The notes beneath the pieces are model-generated. The model saw only the letters and a list, made by a program, of their open reading frames with translations. It was not told the origin of the DNA and did no database searches. This document shows positions 48,752 to 61,613 of a stretch of DNA of 64,000 nucleotides, piece after piece. A program made the position numbers and the translations under genes. Source of the DNA: Monomorium pharaonis (Eukaryota > Arthropoda > Insecta > Hymenoptera > Formicidae); contig NC_050471.1 of NCBI RefSeq assembly GCF_013373865.1, forward strand, positions 10,808,050 to 10,872,049. The letters run 5' to 3'. How positions within the stretch are numbered: the first letter of the stretch is position 1; the number at the start of each line of letters is the position of its first letter.

Positions 48752-50750
48752 TGAGCGGGGATGCTGAGGGGGGTCAACAACGATAAGCAGGAGCGAGAAG
48801 GCGCCGAGGACGAGAGAGGCGGAAAGAGTAGCTCAAAGGGGCCGCCGCGGGGTCTAGAGAGCCTTGTGAGAAGGCGCAAACCCCAATAATAGCACCAGAA
48901 TTTATATACCTGCACGAACTCGGTGGAGAACGGTCCCGCTGGAAGGGTCCGCCGACCCAGGGACGGCTCATTGGACAATACTCCGCGTCGCTTCTGGACA
49001 ATACTCTCAGCGATGTTCGCGTGTCCGTTTTCACGTCGGCCTTCGGTAACTTCGGAATGTTAAGTTACAAGAAATCGCGCCGGACGATTCGTCTACAAGT
49101 TTAGCCGGAGGATTTATGATATTCTTCGAAAGGAAAAGAGATCGCGCGTTTGAAAAGAGCGCATATACCTTCAATGATTCGTACGACGACGTTTGCGTTT
49201 CGCGTCCTGGTAGTCCTGCCGGGAGGGATGTACACAACGCACTTCGATTCGGATACCCGTGTTTCTCTCAAAGCTGAGCGGCCCTGGGTTTCGCTGTCGT
49301 CTAGCATCCTTTAAATAGACGAAGAAGCTGAGGAACGGAATGAGGGAGAGAGTAGAGGATTCGTGGCAGCCTGGAGAACGAATCATCCATCACGGATGGC
49401 TCAAAGCCGTATCTTCTAGTGGTCGGTGCCCGCCGGTACTGGATGCCGCAGCGTGGCCAAATATTGTGAAAGGTCCAGAAAAGGCAGGAACGTGAAATAA
49501 ATTTGCTGCGCCGATGTGAGAGGAAAGACGGAAGGGCAGAGGAGACGGAGGGAGGGAGAGAGAAAGAGAAAGAAAGGGAGAGGAGAGAAACGGTAGAAAA
49601 AAGCGAGAACATTGGTCTCCCTCCCTTCTGGTCAGCTCGAAACGTTGCGTCTTGTACTTGTGCGTGTCGAGATGGAGAGACGAAGAAGGCTCTTTAACCA
49701 CTGTCGGCTCTTTGAACCCTGCCGATCTCTCTCGCGCGCTCTCCTTCTCTCTCTTCCTCTCTCGTTTTCTCTCCCTTCTTTTCTCTCGTCGTTTCGTGCC
49801 GTCTCTGCCCTGCCGCGCTATCATTTTCCTTCTCTTTCCATCTCTTTGTCTCTTTTGCCTTCAATATCTGATTCGCGTTCATACACAAACCGAAGTTGGT
49901 AATGTCATTTACACTTTACACATGAAAATATCATTTATTGTTCCAGCCAATTATGTCCCATCCAATCTCTCATCAGCTCGATTTGTATCAAGGCACCTTC
50001 CTCGTTTTTTTTTCTTTTTTTTTTTTCAAGTAAAAAGAACGCGTCAGGTTTTTACATAAACCATCTGTCTGGCATACATTCGCCGACGATCGACTCAAAA
50101 GGAAATCTCCTCTGCGGATGATAGCTCTCGTCCAATAATTGAATTTTCACAGTACGTTATAACGTGAAGCGGCGCAGTGCTTTTTACACGCACGTTCTTT
50201 TTTCGGGCATGGGACTCTAACTCGATAGCTATAGGCCTCACAATGTTCTCCGCTATAATTTTACAGTTTACATCAAGGGACGCCGAGACAGGACATTTTA
50301 CCGCAAGAAAAATTATGGCAAAATTATGGAAGGACCGGTTAATCGCGCGGAGAATTCGCGAGGAGCAAATTGTCACCGGATATCAGTTTTAACATCCGGT
50401 ATCTCGTGATTCCAAAGCTTAACTCTCTTGAAGGAAACACGATCTTGCATCCTCGAAGCCGCTATCCTCCCTCGGATGTTCCATGCTGACGCTTGTTAAC
50501 GCAGCAGCACCTTGACCGTGCTCTCAGCCCATAATTTTCTCCGCGAACGTCACGGATCCCCTCTCGCTGGTGGATTAATAATCTAGAGTGATCTCTCTCT
50601 TTCTCTCTTTCTCTCTCTACATATTTTTTCTCTTTCTCTCGCAAGGAGCGAAAACACGATACGACGTGAGGGCAGCGTTAGAACGAGGGGCCGATAAGAG
50701 GACGGGAGAAAGAGGTGAAGGAAGAAAAAGAAAGCTGGATAGAACAAGGA

Positions 50751-50752
<2 letters not shown>

Positions 50753-50780
<28 letters not shown>
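50753..50780. repeat. (GA)n microsatellite
   Basis: A pure GA tract in the intergenic region. Confidence 0.95.
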
Positions 50781-50784
<4 letters not shown>

Positions 50785-53700
50785 AAACGTGGAAGGGTAC
50801 ACACAGCGATCGTAGCTCGTAAGTTAGCACGTGGTCGAGTCAAGCCGTGCGAAGGAAACCGAGAAGCAGGAAAGGAGAGGTGGAACGAGTCAAGCGGGCT
50901 CACTACCTCATCTCGCTTCTTCAACCACTGACGTAGATGGAATTCTAAGTAGCCCTCGTGTCGACGTGATCTCAGGAAGCCTTGCTGCAGACGTTATCGG
51001 CTGATTGCGATAATTTACGATAAGTAACCAGAGAGAAGGATTAAATAACGTGAGAGATCTCTAAATTTAAGGTGTATCTTTCCATTACCCATTTCCTTCA
51101 AATTAATTATTTAAATACCATTAGCTTTAATCTAATAAATCTCTTTCTTTCGTCGTTGAACTTTCAATTCTTGTTGAAACACACCGATCACGTTTTTTTC
51201 ATAAGTTTATGTCTACTGTCAGATTACGTTTATCATGATATAATATCTACTGATCATAATAGATTTCGTTTTCGTTGTCGCAGTGTTCCTTACGTCCCTC
51301 AATACTCGCGCCACTGTCAGCGTCTCTCGCTCTTCTCTTCTTCGGAACCACCTCATCTTCGCAGCCCAGACCGAGCTAAGAAACGGCATGGACGGTGAAG
51401 GCAATGGGCTAAACAGAGAAGAGGTAGAAAGAAGGAGAGAGAGAGAGGGAGAGGGAGAGTGGCGCGCACGTAGCCGTCTCAGGGAGCGAGCATCAAGAAG
51501 AGTAGTGAACAGAAGGGTCGGAATGGAGTAAGGGGAAGGGACGGGAAGAGAGTAAGGGCCCAAAGGACCACACAGGACGCGGCACGCGCGCGCTCTACCG
51601 GGTGGGCCAGCACACGTCGGCTCGGGCATCCTCGAGCTACCTCGGCTGGGCTCGTGCGTCCTCGGTCGGGCCCCGTGGTTGGATTGCACCGAGGCCACAC
51701 AGATCGCGCACGCGCGAACGCTTCCTGGGTGGCATTCGCCTGCCGGCCGGCAGGCCGAGCACAAGGTACTTCTCTTCGTTCCACCGTGGGCCGTACAACC
51801 TGTTAGTATCGTGCCGTCCACGCATTATGCTTCTCATTCTCCTCGTCTTTCACAGCGCGTCTATCGCCGGGGCCCTCTCCTACTCTCTGTGTTTCTTCTC
51901 ACCTTCCTTTTCTCGCAACAGCCCGTCGGCACAGCCCCTCCCGTCTGAGTTCTACCGGCATCACGAGCTTCTAATAAGATTCCAATTTGTCAATTAGGGG
52001 GAGGACGGGCCCCTGACGCGCATCTCCCGCTACCTTGACGGGAATTCCTCTCCTGTTCTTCTCTCTCCCTTTCCACGTTGGCACCTACCTGCATTAGCAA
52101 TGCGCAATCATGACGCTTTACACAGCTGTCGCGCTCAAGGTGCGCTCCATCTTTTTATCTTTTTACACACGATCACGTATGTCACTGTCTAAATTTATGA
52201 ATAGAAGAAACTCTCCTCTTTATCGATATTGATATACTATCAAATGTGCATAATTACAAATTTTATATGTGACACAAGAATGACTGAAAATTAACAGTCA
52301 AATATTCCGCAATTTACGTGATACTCGCGCGAGTGTCGTTACGACGTGCATCATGCATTTTTATATACTCGTTGGACGTAATGAGATGTAACGAGCTCTA
52401 AAGATTTTCACGACGTAAACCACCTGCCGCGTCTCGTTTGATATCACGCCGTGTAGCTTCTCCAGCATTAATTCCTTAACGCGTTAAGCATCAAGCTATT
52501 TTACACAACATGTTTACATGTTAAATAGTTATAAATTAATTCTATATCTTAAATTATAAAATGAATTAATAAGATAACGACAATGTCGAAAAACAAAATT
52601 TGTATACTTCTCACTAAAGTCATCTTACGTGCATATATATAAAAAATTGTTTAATAATTAATGCTATACCGAACAGTAATAAAAGTATCAAGTATCAAAA
52701 CATCGACTTGGAAACTTTTGATATTACTTGCTATTTCAAACGCCCACCAGTAATATTTTGACGCAAACAATCTTATGATGCATCTCTTTGAGAAGGTTCA
52801 TCAGCGTTTTTCTTTCTTTCTTTTTTCGATGATACCGAACTAGGAGCATAGCTGATGCCCACGTGGGTCAATCCTCGCGTACGTGAGTCCTGACGACGTG
52901 GGGGCCCCTCCTGGCCTGCGGGCGGACTATAAAGTTTCATTTCTGCCAAGGGAATGTCTTCGAATTAGCAATAAAGCAGCGATTCTCTCCCCCTTCGCAA
53001 CGGACAACGAGGCCGCGCCGCGGCGTTGGCCCCTTCTCGTTTTTTGTTTACTCACCAACGAACTGGTTTTGCGGTACACACCGTCCGTTCTCCTCTTCGT
53101 CTTGGTTGCCCACCTCCACGCCGTTCTCTCCCGCTGTCTCAGGGAAGCCCAGAGCTATTTCGGGGTACGCAAATACACACCCGGTCCGTATGCGCGAGGG
53201 GTGCCAACGAGCAGTCGTGACGGGCGGCACGGCACGTGTAATATCGTCGACAAAAATCAGCATGGTATGAGATCCCGGGTTTGCTCATCTGTCGATGATT
53301 CGTTAAAAAAAAAAAAAAAAAAGAGAAAAAAAGAAAGTATCCAATTTCGCGCCTAAGGTCAAAAAACCTAGGGACGTTATTTAGGGACTCGCGGGCGATA
53401 CTACTACTTGGCCGGGCGATTCTTTAACTGACTGTCTCTCTTCCCGCCTGGAGGTTTCGTAAGAGATCCATATCGTTACGGTACCGCGAAGAGGAGGCCC
53501 TCTCGGCGTTCCTCAACTCCTCAAATGATAATTGTACCCGTGGGTATAACGTGCGCGAGGCAAATCGAATTAACGCGGACGTAACTCAAACCGAGTATAT
53601 CGTCCGAGACAAGAACCACCTCGGGATGGCCGGAGGGAATATCGCGGCAGAGCCCTTTGAAAGCGCACGTGCACCGTCTGCCCGTACGTTGTATCACGTG

Positions 53701-53984
53701 TGCCACGTCGATGATGCCGCGGCTCTCGGGTGTGCATGCCGCCGCACGCATATCGCGCGTCCGTATGCTTTGCCTCCGCGTATTATACGCTATATATGAT
53801 CTAGATCCGTGCGCGCAGAGACAAAGGAATGCTTCCTTCTCGCTCTCTCTCTCTCCGGAACCACCGGAACGTCCTTCCACCGATCCTCCTTGGTATCCTG
53901 ACCGAAGAGGGTATGCAAGCAGCTGCGAAGGACGGCCGCGCGAGGAGCGGAGTGCGCCGCCGAGACGTAGGTAAGGGAGGAGAG

Positions 53985-54007
53985 GCGCGCGCGCGCGCGC
54001 GCGCGCG
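53985..54007. repeat. (GC)n dinucleotide tract
   Basis: About 23 bases of pure GC alternation. Confidence 0.93.
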
Positions 54008-54180
54008 GGAAGAAAGAAGAATAAGAGGAGCGGGAACCAAAGGAGGAATAGGCCATTCTACTTATACGCTGCTCGGATTCAATTAACTCTCCACCTTCCT
54101 CTCTCCTTTTTCTTCTCATCTCACAGCCGGTGCGCTTGGCTGTTCCCTCTCGCCCCCTTCTTCTTCTCTTTCTCTCTTTT

Positions 54181-54210
54181 CCTCCTCCTCCTCCTCCTCC
54201 TCCTCCTCCT
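54181..54210. repeat. (CTC)n microsatellite
   Basis: Ten CCT units in a row, in a pyrimidine-rich context. Confidence 0.95.
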
Positions 54211-55289
54211 GTCTTATACAGGGTGTTTCTCGGGACTCTGTACGTCATCACTTAGCGTCTCGATCGGTGGCTTTGATTTTTAGGGATAAGCGGTGCTCGC
54301 GCAAGCCCCATATGCGGGTACTCGCGAACCATTCAGGATAAAATCGTTCGAGCCGAAGAGCGCGAGGAGCGCGCGGTGTTCCGCTAATTGCGAAGGTGTT
54401 GGATTTCCGCGTGTCGATTACGGTATCTTCGCGACCGGCGCGGGAGATCAGGTGCTTGCGTGTCGTCGCCGCGGCGATAACGTCGCGCGCGATTATCGCC
54501 GCCGTAATTGCCGCGCGCAGTCGGCTCTCGCCGACTCTCTTACGACACTGGTAATAATAATGAGGCGCTTTATTGCCGTCGTATACGAGGCGAGGACCTG
54601 TCGTACCTGCCGCGCGTTAAGTGGCCGCGACGAGATAAGAACATTGTTACCAGAAATTGAAAATGTTGTTCGTGTTTGCGAAACGACCTCGCGCTTTCTC
54701 ACGCGTTTCGCATTCACGCGTAGAAAATCAGGTACGGATACGGAAGTTTCCTCTCGAAATTTCACGCGATCGGCAACTTAAGCGAAGACGACCGACCCCA
54801 AATCGTCGATGCGACGATGATTAGTCGGCAATATTTCACATGCGTTGCTTTGCGTGAATTTGCTAATGAAACGGTCGCTCGATGAAAATCGAGAGAGATC
54901 ATTCACATTGAGAAAGTTAAAGAAAACTAAGATTGGAGAGTGTGGTAAAACGACATACTCTCTATGAGAATCGACGGAATTCATTGACGGTATTTTTCAT
55001 TAACTCGTGTATATTTTTACATAAAGAATTTGCGGGGACATGGAGGGATTCTCTTTTGCACCGCGTCCCGACTCCAGGACAGCCCTTTTATCGCAAACGA
55101 TGCGACGCAAATAGAGTTTGATTGTCGGTAATGATTCGACGCCTCGTGAACATGCCATTATCTCCTCTTGACTCGTTCGTTCTTGACTGAGAAGCAGTTG
55201 CCCGAGAGACCTTGTGCGGATTCGCCCTAAGGGTCGATTCACAGGGCCCACGGCAGGTTCTCTCTCGTCCTGGTATCCCTATGCTAAAT

Positions 55290-55479
55290 CGCGTCGCATC
55301 GCGGAGTAAGAATTTTGTATAATACGACGATGATCACAAAGTCGCGTCACCGATCAAATAATACCGAACAAGCGAGATCGCGTTGCATCGCGAATAAGAG
55401 TTTTGTAATGTGACAATGATCGCGCGCACACACACGCACACAAAATATTACCGATCAAATAATAGCGAGCAAGCGAGAT
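55290..55479. repeat. Imperfect tandem duplication (~89 and ~101 bp units)
   Basis: Unit 1 (55290-55378) and unit 2 (55379-55479) both run CGCGT-GCATCGCG, then TAAGA-TTTTGTA, a TGATC block, ACCGATCAAATAAT and AAGCGAGAT. Unit 2 gained a CA-rich insert near 55425-55442. Confidence 0.85.
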
Positions 55480-56819
55480 GAAATCGACACTGATCGGTTC
55501 GTCGTACGTTGTTGTGTCACGTCGCGAGAAATCTTCCGTCATTGGATTACAAGCGAGATCATTGTTACCCGATTTGCCTTCGCTAAATGTTTCTTCAAGG
55601 GGCGGTTTTCTTTATCGCGCGACCGCGCGCGAGTTATCGATATTGGCAGAGCGGTAATCGGATTACGCTGAGTTGCATTATTGCAAAGATAACCGTGGCA
55701 TATACAGCGATTGTTCGCGTGAAACTAAACAAAAGACTAAAGACAAGACAGCGAAAGCTTTCATTGCGTCATCGCTTATTGCTGTGGATGTAGATAGACG
55801 TCTAACAATATTGCCTTGGATTTCTTTAAATCCTTGACAATTTATTCAATTTACGAGAAATTGAGAAAACTTTTAGAAAAGATAAAATTATTCGAAATTA
55901 TTACACATTTTAAATTATGTAACTATATTTAATGATAAATATTTATTTTTATTTAAATAATCAGTGTGAAGAGAGAAAAGAATTATTGATAATGTATATA
56001 CATTTCATATATGTAATTGTTATTATATCTTTTCGGTGAAATAAATTTTTAAAATTTACTTAAAACGCTTTGAAGAGAAACAGAAAAACAGTTTTTAAAA
56101 AGTATGTTATAAAAATATTAAATGTAAATTTTATTTAATAAAATTGCCGACTTCAACAGGTATTTAACTCATATTTTAGAAGTAACTGAGGGAACGTTCC
56201 ATCATTGAAAAGACAAAAATTTTGAATTTTTATTTAGAGTTAAATTCAATAATACTGTGATGAAACACCATAAAAATAAGATATCTAATTTAAACTGTCT
56301 TACGAAAATAATCAAGATCAACTTTCATAAATCTATACGTAATTAAAAGCATTTCTACTTGACACGCGCATAAAGATCGTCTGCTTCTGATCTTCAATTT
56401 CACTTGATTTAGCATTAAATTGTAATTCTACTCAAATTTGAGCTTGTTCCGAGCGACAAATGGAGGGCGAAAATGAATTTTAATTAATTTAAACGTCGAC
56501 CTTTTAGAACACGCGAGTGGAGAAGCACCGTTTAACTTCGGGGTAGTACAAGAATAATATGAGAATAGTATGACACTCGGATCCAAAAATGGATTTATAA
56601 ATTCGGTGACTCGCCGTCCGTCGTGGCAATGCGCCTCGGCAGAAGCCTCCGCGATCTTGTCACACGTCGGGGAGATGAGAACGGTGCCTTAAGGCCCGCA
56701 ACCTCTCCTCGAGACGAGATCTTTCTCCTCTCTCTCTCTTTGGTTTCCCACGAGAACCACCGCCGCCGCCGCCTTCTGGAATGTCGCTCTCCCCCCCTCC
56801 TGCGGCTCTCCTCCACACC

Positions 56820-56869
56820 ATCCTCCTCCTCCTCCTCCTCCTCCTCCTCCTCCTCCTCCTCCTCCTCCT
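56820..56869. repeat. (CTC)n microsatellite, long
   Basis: About 50 bases of pure CCT repeats. Confidence 0.95.
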
Positions 56870-57536
56870 TTTCCTTCTTCTCCACTACCGTCTCTCGGCT
56901 ACAACCACCAGTCTCTCCCTTACTCCACCGACCCTTGTGCAACAGAGTGTCTTCTCTCGCTCTATCGCATCGGCGCAACCCTGCCGCCAGCTTTCTCCCT
57001 CGCCCTCCGCCCACCTTGCTTGCTTTTCGGGATCAATGGGGTAAATCTCGCGAGACGAACGCATATTACACCTCTCGATGCGATGATGATTAGAGATTGT
57101 TAGACATAGAACTGCATTGCACGTGTGTGTTGACAGAGCGCAAATGATACTCGACGTGCGAAACGACGAAGTTCCTCTGCTTTCCACAAAGCTTCTCCTC
57201 TTCCTCCTCTACTTTTTTCAGCGGGCGGGTATCTAATGACGACCCGAGAGAAGATAGGAGCATTGTTTCCACGTGAGAAGGCGCGCTCAGCTTCCCCAGC
57301 TTCCTCTTCTACTTTGTGCATCCAGCGAGAGAAGTGCGCGTCGTCGACGCGCGCTGCACTCGCCGCTATCCGATCGCAGAGTGGATAGCAGACGTATCAA
57401 CCGGAAATAGGTTGCAGACTTTATGCCGTCTTAAATGCCGACTGTGCGATTATGCGTTTCCTATTTCTGCGGCTTAAACGACGTGCGAAAAGGGGGATTC
57501 TGTTCAGCACGCACATGCGACGCGATGATTTACGAG

Positions 57537-57539
<3 letters not shown>

Positions 57540-57601
<62 letters not shown>
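57540..57601. repeat. (TC)n microsatellite, longest pure tract
   Basis: About 60 bases of uninterrupted TC, the longest perfect microsatellite in the window. Confidence 0.97.
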
Positions 57602-57603
<2 letters not shown>

Positions 57604-60600
57604 CTGCAACGTTACGTGTGCACCCGCGAACGCGGCCAACATGTCAACTCTTTACGCTTGTATATACTGGCAAGCCTCGATCTACGTTAAATAACGGCGA
57701 CCACAAATCGCGTTGCGAAATTCGCTTTTTCAAAGCGCGACACGCAAAATTAGCCGCGAGGAATCCTCGTCGATCTTCAGATCAGAGCCGAGTGTCATCT
57801 TAGACACTTTCCACGCTCGTCTTGTCTGACCCGAGGATTTATTGGCAGGTTTATCGATGATCCGTAAATGTTACGAGGAAGTGTTCCGTAACAGCCCGAG
57901 AACGCTCGACGCTAATCAGATTGTTTCATAATGGAGCAAACCGCTTATCTTCTTGCACAACGCGATTCATCCGTTTTGTTCGTTGGAGCACGAGCACGGG
58001 GTCTACCGTTGCGTACAGCTGCGAGAACGTTCTGCCACAATCGCCCAACAGGTCGCGATATAATTGCTGCTTAATGGGGCGAAAAAATATGAGCCCGGCT
58101 ATTGTGTTATCGTTCTTTGGTAAACTCCGATCCGGCCTCCTATTACATGCATGGCTAAAAATAATAATTGTTTACACTTTGCTACCTATGTTTGCACCAC
58201 ATATCTATAATTGCCCGTATGCGAGTCCGTCAAAGTGCGCGCCAATCTCGCGTAACGGGTGAGCCGAGCAGTCGGCCAAGTTTCATTTTAATATTTGCTT
58301 TTTATGCGAGTTAAAAAGATATAAACTCTGTGAAAAAATTAATTAATCGTTTTTTATTATTGGGCAGAATTTTATACCTAATAATTTTCTTGAGTTTTAT
58401 AGACATACGTTTATGCTTTTAAAGCGTCGATTAATTTTATATCAAAGTTAGATGTTTAATTTTATGTTATTAAATTGAGATGCAATTTAATATTTTTGAT
58501 AGTAATAAACATGTTATAAATTTACTAATAATATTAAGAAATTTATCACGAAAAATATCATTCTAGTCAGAACTTCGGGAATCTGAATTAAGATCGTGGA
58601 CTTCCCTTTTTTTTTGTACAAATGTGATATTTACATAAAAATAAAATAACATTAGAAAAGACGATATTTTTTAAGTCGACGTAAGATTAAAAGTAAAGCA
58701 AATGGTAAAAGTTGACACAGATGCAACGTGCGCGCCAGGCGCGTAAGATCTCGTGTATTATAAAAAGAAAGGGTATCGTCTGGAAATTGTGTCACCCGAT
58801 GTGCACAACGTGTTGTTGCTCCGGCCAGCCCAGACGTAACACGAGACTGACCATGCGAGGCGCCCACTTTGCTTTAGTGTACATACCATCTCTACCAATA
58901 CCGATTTGAGAGCACCGTGGTCACTATGATCACCAGCTCTGGTCGCACGAATACGAGGGAGGCGTGCAAGCGAGAAAGAATAGATGCTCGGCAGGAGTCC
59001 CTCTTTCTTTCCCTTTTTCTTTGCGCTATCTCGGCCTCTTTCCTTCGTTCCAACCCTCACGAGCTGTGTGACCAACGGTGTGACTGACACATTACCTGTA
59101 CTTATCGATGACCGTGACGCTAATGATGATACCATCTAGACCGCCGAAGAATGTGTGCGCCGTGTGAAAGCTGACAATGCACGTTTTTCGTATCTATTAG
59201 TAATTTTTGAAAATCTATTAACATCTAGTAACATTCTATGTATTAGTATTATACTAGTAATGCATTCCGCATTTTCCTTAAATTCCTTAAATATAATCTT
59301 AGACAAAAATTAAAACTACGCACAATTATAAAAAAGTAATGTAATTATAATTATCGCGCTAATAAAATTTTATTTAGCTTTTATTTAAACTTTCCTGACT
59401 GCAGAGTTATAAAAAATGTGTACCTTAATTGTTAGTAAATCTTTATATATTCAGTTGCTGCATGCTACTGGAACTTTATGACGCTATTTAATCATTTTTA
59501 CCTCAGGATAATGTTATAATAATGAAAAAGAGAGAGAGAGAGAGAGAAAATCTTTTTATTTTTTAATTTTGAGAAATACGTATAAAAAATTTAATATTCT
59601 AATTATAGTTTACTTATTCATTATACATATATAAGAAATATCAAGTATGAAAATTATTTGTGTATCATAAAAGTATTAATAATTTTAATAACTTTTGAAT
59701 TTTCATTTTGTCATACGGCGATAAGTTAGATCTCCAATCAGATGAGAAAATACTTCTAGCGCAATCTTTTGGAAGTTATAGCAATCTATCTGATCCTTTT
59801 CTCTGAGCAATATCGATGTGAAAACTTTACGTCTATGTATAAATTATTATATATATGTATATATATATATATATATATAAAACACATTATACATTCCTTT
59901 TGTTTAAATAACATTAGATAAAATATATATATTAAATAATAATTTAATTTAAAAAAATATAAATAAAAGATATACATATGTGTGTACAATTCACAATTTC
60001 ATTATAAATTATATACGTGTTAATTTTTTTTACATATTTGATCAAAATTATCAAACGTCATATGCATGAAATATACATGTATAACGAATGACGGAAATAA
60101 CGGGATGTTTTCGAAAGGTAGTAAAGTTAATTTTAAAAGCAGGTTATCGATTTCATCGATATCCGGAAGACAAATATAAGTTGTTTATAAGCACGTTGTT
60201 TCTAAGCTCGCAAACATGGCATGGCGCCAGAATGTGACGTTTCGATTAATCGCCTAGACCTAGTCTATGAAAAAGCTTTGATCCAACTCCTATTAATAAG
60301 AAAATACTTTCTTAAAATTTATGATTTTCAGGAAGTTTTGCATGTTCATTTATGAGAACCACTTATATGAATAAATTTAAAAACTTTTGATCAATGTGGA
60401 AAAAGATTTTAAAACGAAATTATCTTTCAATGTATACGATTGTCTTTTTCTACTTGAGACATTGAAAAGTTTTTCTTTAAAGATTGTTTCTTTTTTTTAT
60501 AAAAATCGAAACTAAAGGAATTAATAAAAGAATTAAAGTTTCGCAGAATATCTTAACATTCTTATTACATTCATCGAATTGGTAGTTTTTTAATCAGGAA

Positions 60601-61124
60601 AAACATTTTCTTTAATGTAAATATAGTAAATAAAAGTATATTTTTATCAAATGTAAAAAAAATTAAATAGCTATTCCTTTACATGTAGAAGAATAAAAGT
60701 CGTGTATAAGAAAAAGAGTCGTTTACAAGTATAACTAAACTAACTGTGAGAATCATCACTCAATTAAATCGACAGTGCATATGGTAAGCCCATGTTTAAT
60801 TCAGCGGATCTATATCGATGAACTATACTTACCACACTAAAGTATACTTTACTTGTACTTCTCAGTTGTACTTATTTCTGGGTTTATCTTTGATCTCTCG
60901 TCCTCGACTAAAATAGATTTTGAAAGAAATTAAAAAAAAGATATTAAAAAAAATTCTCTATTTCTATTCCACATAACTTACAATAGACGGAAAATAATTA
61001 CAGAAGCACCTTGGTTTTTTTTTTCGAGGGTATTATTATATTATAAAACTCAAATATGGTATTTGTTCTTATATAAAGTGTACAATAATTCTACGCCTTC
61101 GTGCATACTCATCATGAGAAAATG

Positions 61125-61148
61125 TTTAATTCAATACAGCAGTTTAAT
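61125..61148 (-). terminator. Possible poly(A) signals (ATTAAA variants) for DNAJC9-like gene
   Basis: Two ATTAAA words on the minus strand (61125-61130 and 61143-61148) lie 225-250 bases after the stop codon. No AATAAA is closer. Confidence 0.3.
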
Positions 61149-61373
61149 TTGCATTACGCGCGATTAATTGACGACATTTATATTGGACCATGCGGGTTAG
61201 TCCGTTTGCCTCGGTCAACGTTTAAAACTTATACAAAAACTAAGCACAACCGTCCACATTATGTCTACAGCGAGTCCGTGCTTTGCGATTCAATGTTAAC
61301 TGCGGAGAGGAGGCTGAGACTTTCGAAGACGCGGAGCGGACGCGCAGCGGTCTCGATACATCGCTGTTCATCT

Positions 61374-61613
61374 CTACGTCTTTTGCTTGGTTTTCCTCGG
61401 AGTCTTCGAGGGCGAAGCTTTCTTCTTGCTCGGTTTTTCGGTCTTCTTGGCATACTTGTCGATCAGAGAGTCGAAGAAACTGTCCGACTGATCGGCGCGA
61501 GCCTTGTTACGATTCTGTATCACCAGCGCGAGATCATTCGCAGCTGCGTTTTCCTCGTTCTCGATCTTCAACATCTTCTCCAAACGCTCGGCTTCCGCCG
61601 CTTCCTTGGCCCA
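61374..61613 (-). CDS. DNAJC9: Probable DNAJC9 homologue, last coding exon (partial gene)
   Basis: The exon begins after acceptor ATTACAG and encodes 79 residues, then TAG. It starts WAKEAAEAERLEKM, continues DLALVIQNRNKARADQSD and SFFDSLIDKYAKK, and ends in a Lys/Ser/Pro tail (SKKKASPSKTPRKTKQK). The order of an acidic E-A-x-E helix, an I-Q-x-R motif, a D-x-F/F-D-x-L helix, K-Y and a basic tail fits the C terminus of DNAJC9 (fly CG6693). DNAJC9 is a nuclear J-domain protein that binds HSP70 and H3-H4 histones. The J domain is not in the window, so its exons should lie beyond 64000. The match is from memory of the family, not an alignment. Confidence 0.58.
   Translation of the reverse strand, partial: WAKEAAEAERLEKMLKIENEENAAANDLALVIQNRNKARADQSDSFFDSLIDKYAKKTEKPSKKKASPSKTPRKTKQKT

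Larger units (their letters stand above)
45301..50900. other. Intergenic upstream of hedgehog, simple-repeat rich
   Basis: No gene recognised. It holds GA/CT tracts at 45577-45632, 45720-45750 and 50753-50780, TTC triplets at 46151-46184, GGA triplets at 48700-48751 and two GC/GT alternating tracts near 47680-47892. Open frames are driven by these repeats. Confidence 0.55.
50901..61124. other. Intergenic between hedgehog and DNAJC9-like gene
   Basis: No gene recognised on either strand. It includes GC at 53985-54007, CTC triplets at 54181-54210 and 56820-56869, TC at 57540-57601, a tandem duplication at 55290-55479 and AT-rich blocks (55800-56560, 58260-58680, 59180-61120). Confidence 0.55.

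Noticed and set aside
51219..51821. 200-codon minus-strand frame
   Set aside because: Composition is Pro/Ser/Arg-rich over GC-rich and CT-repeat sequence, with no domain or splice support.
52473..52500. TTAACGCGTTAAGCATCAAG as a piggyBac-like end
   Set aside because: No matching inverted end with TTAA was found within about 1 kb.
54217..54245. ACAGGGTGTTTC word, and a similar ACAGAGTGTCC at 14279
   Set aside because: Such words often mark ends of dispersed insect repeats, but no second end or repeat body could be shown here.
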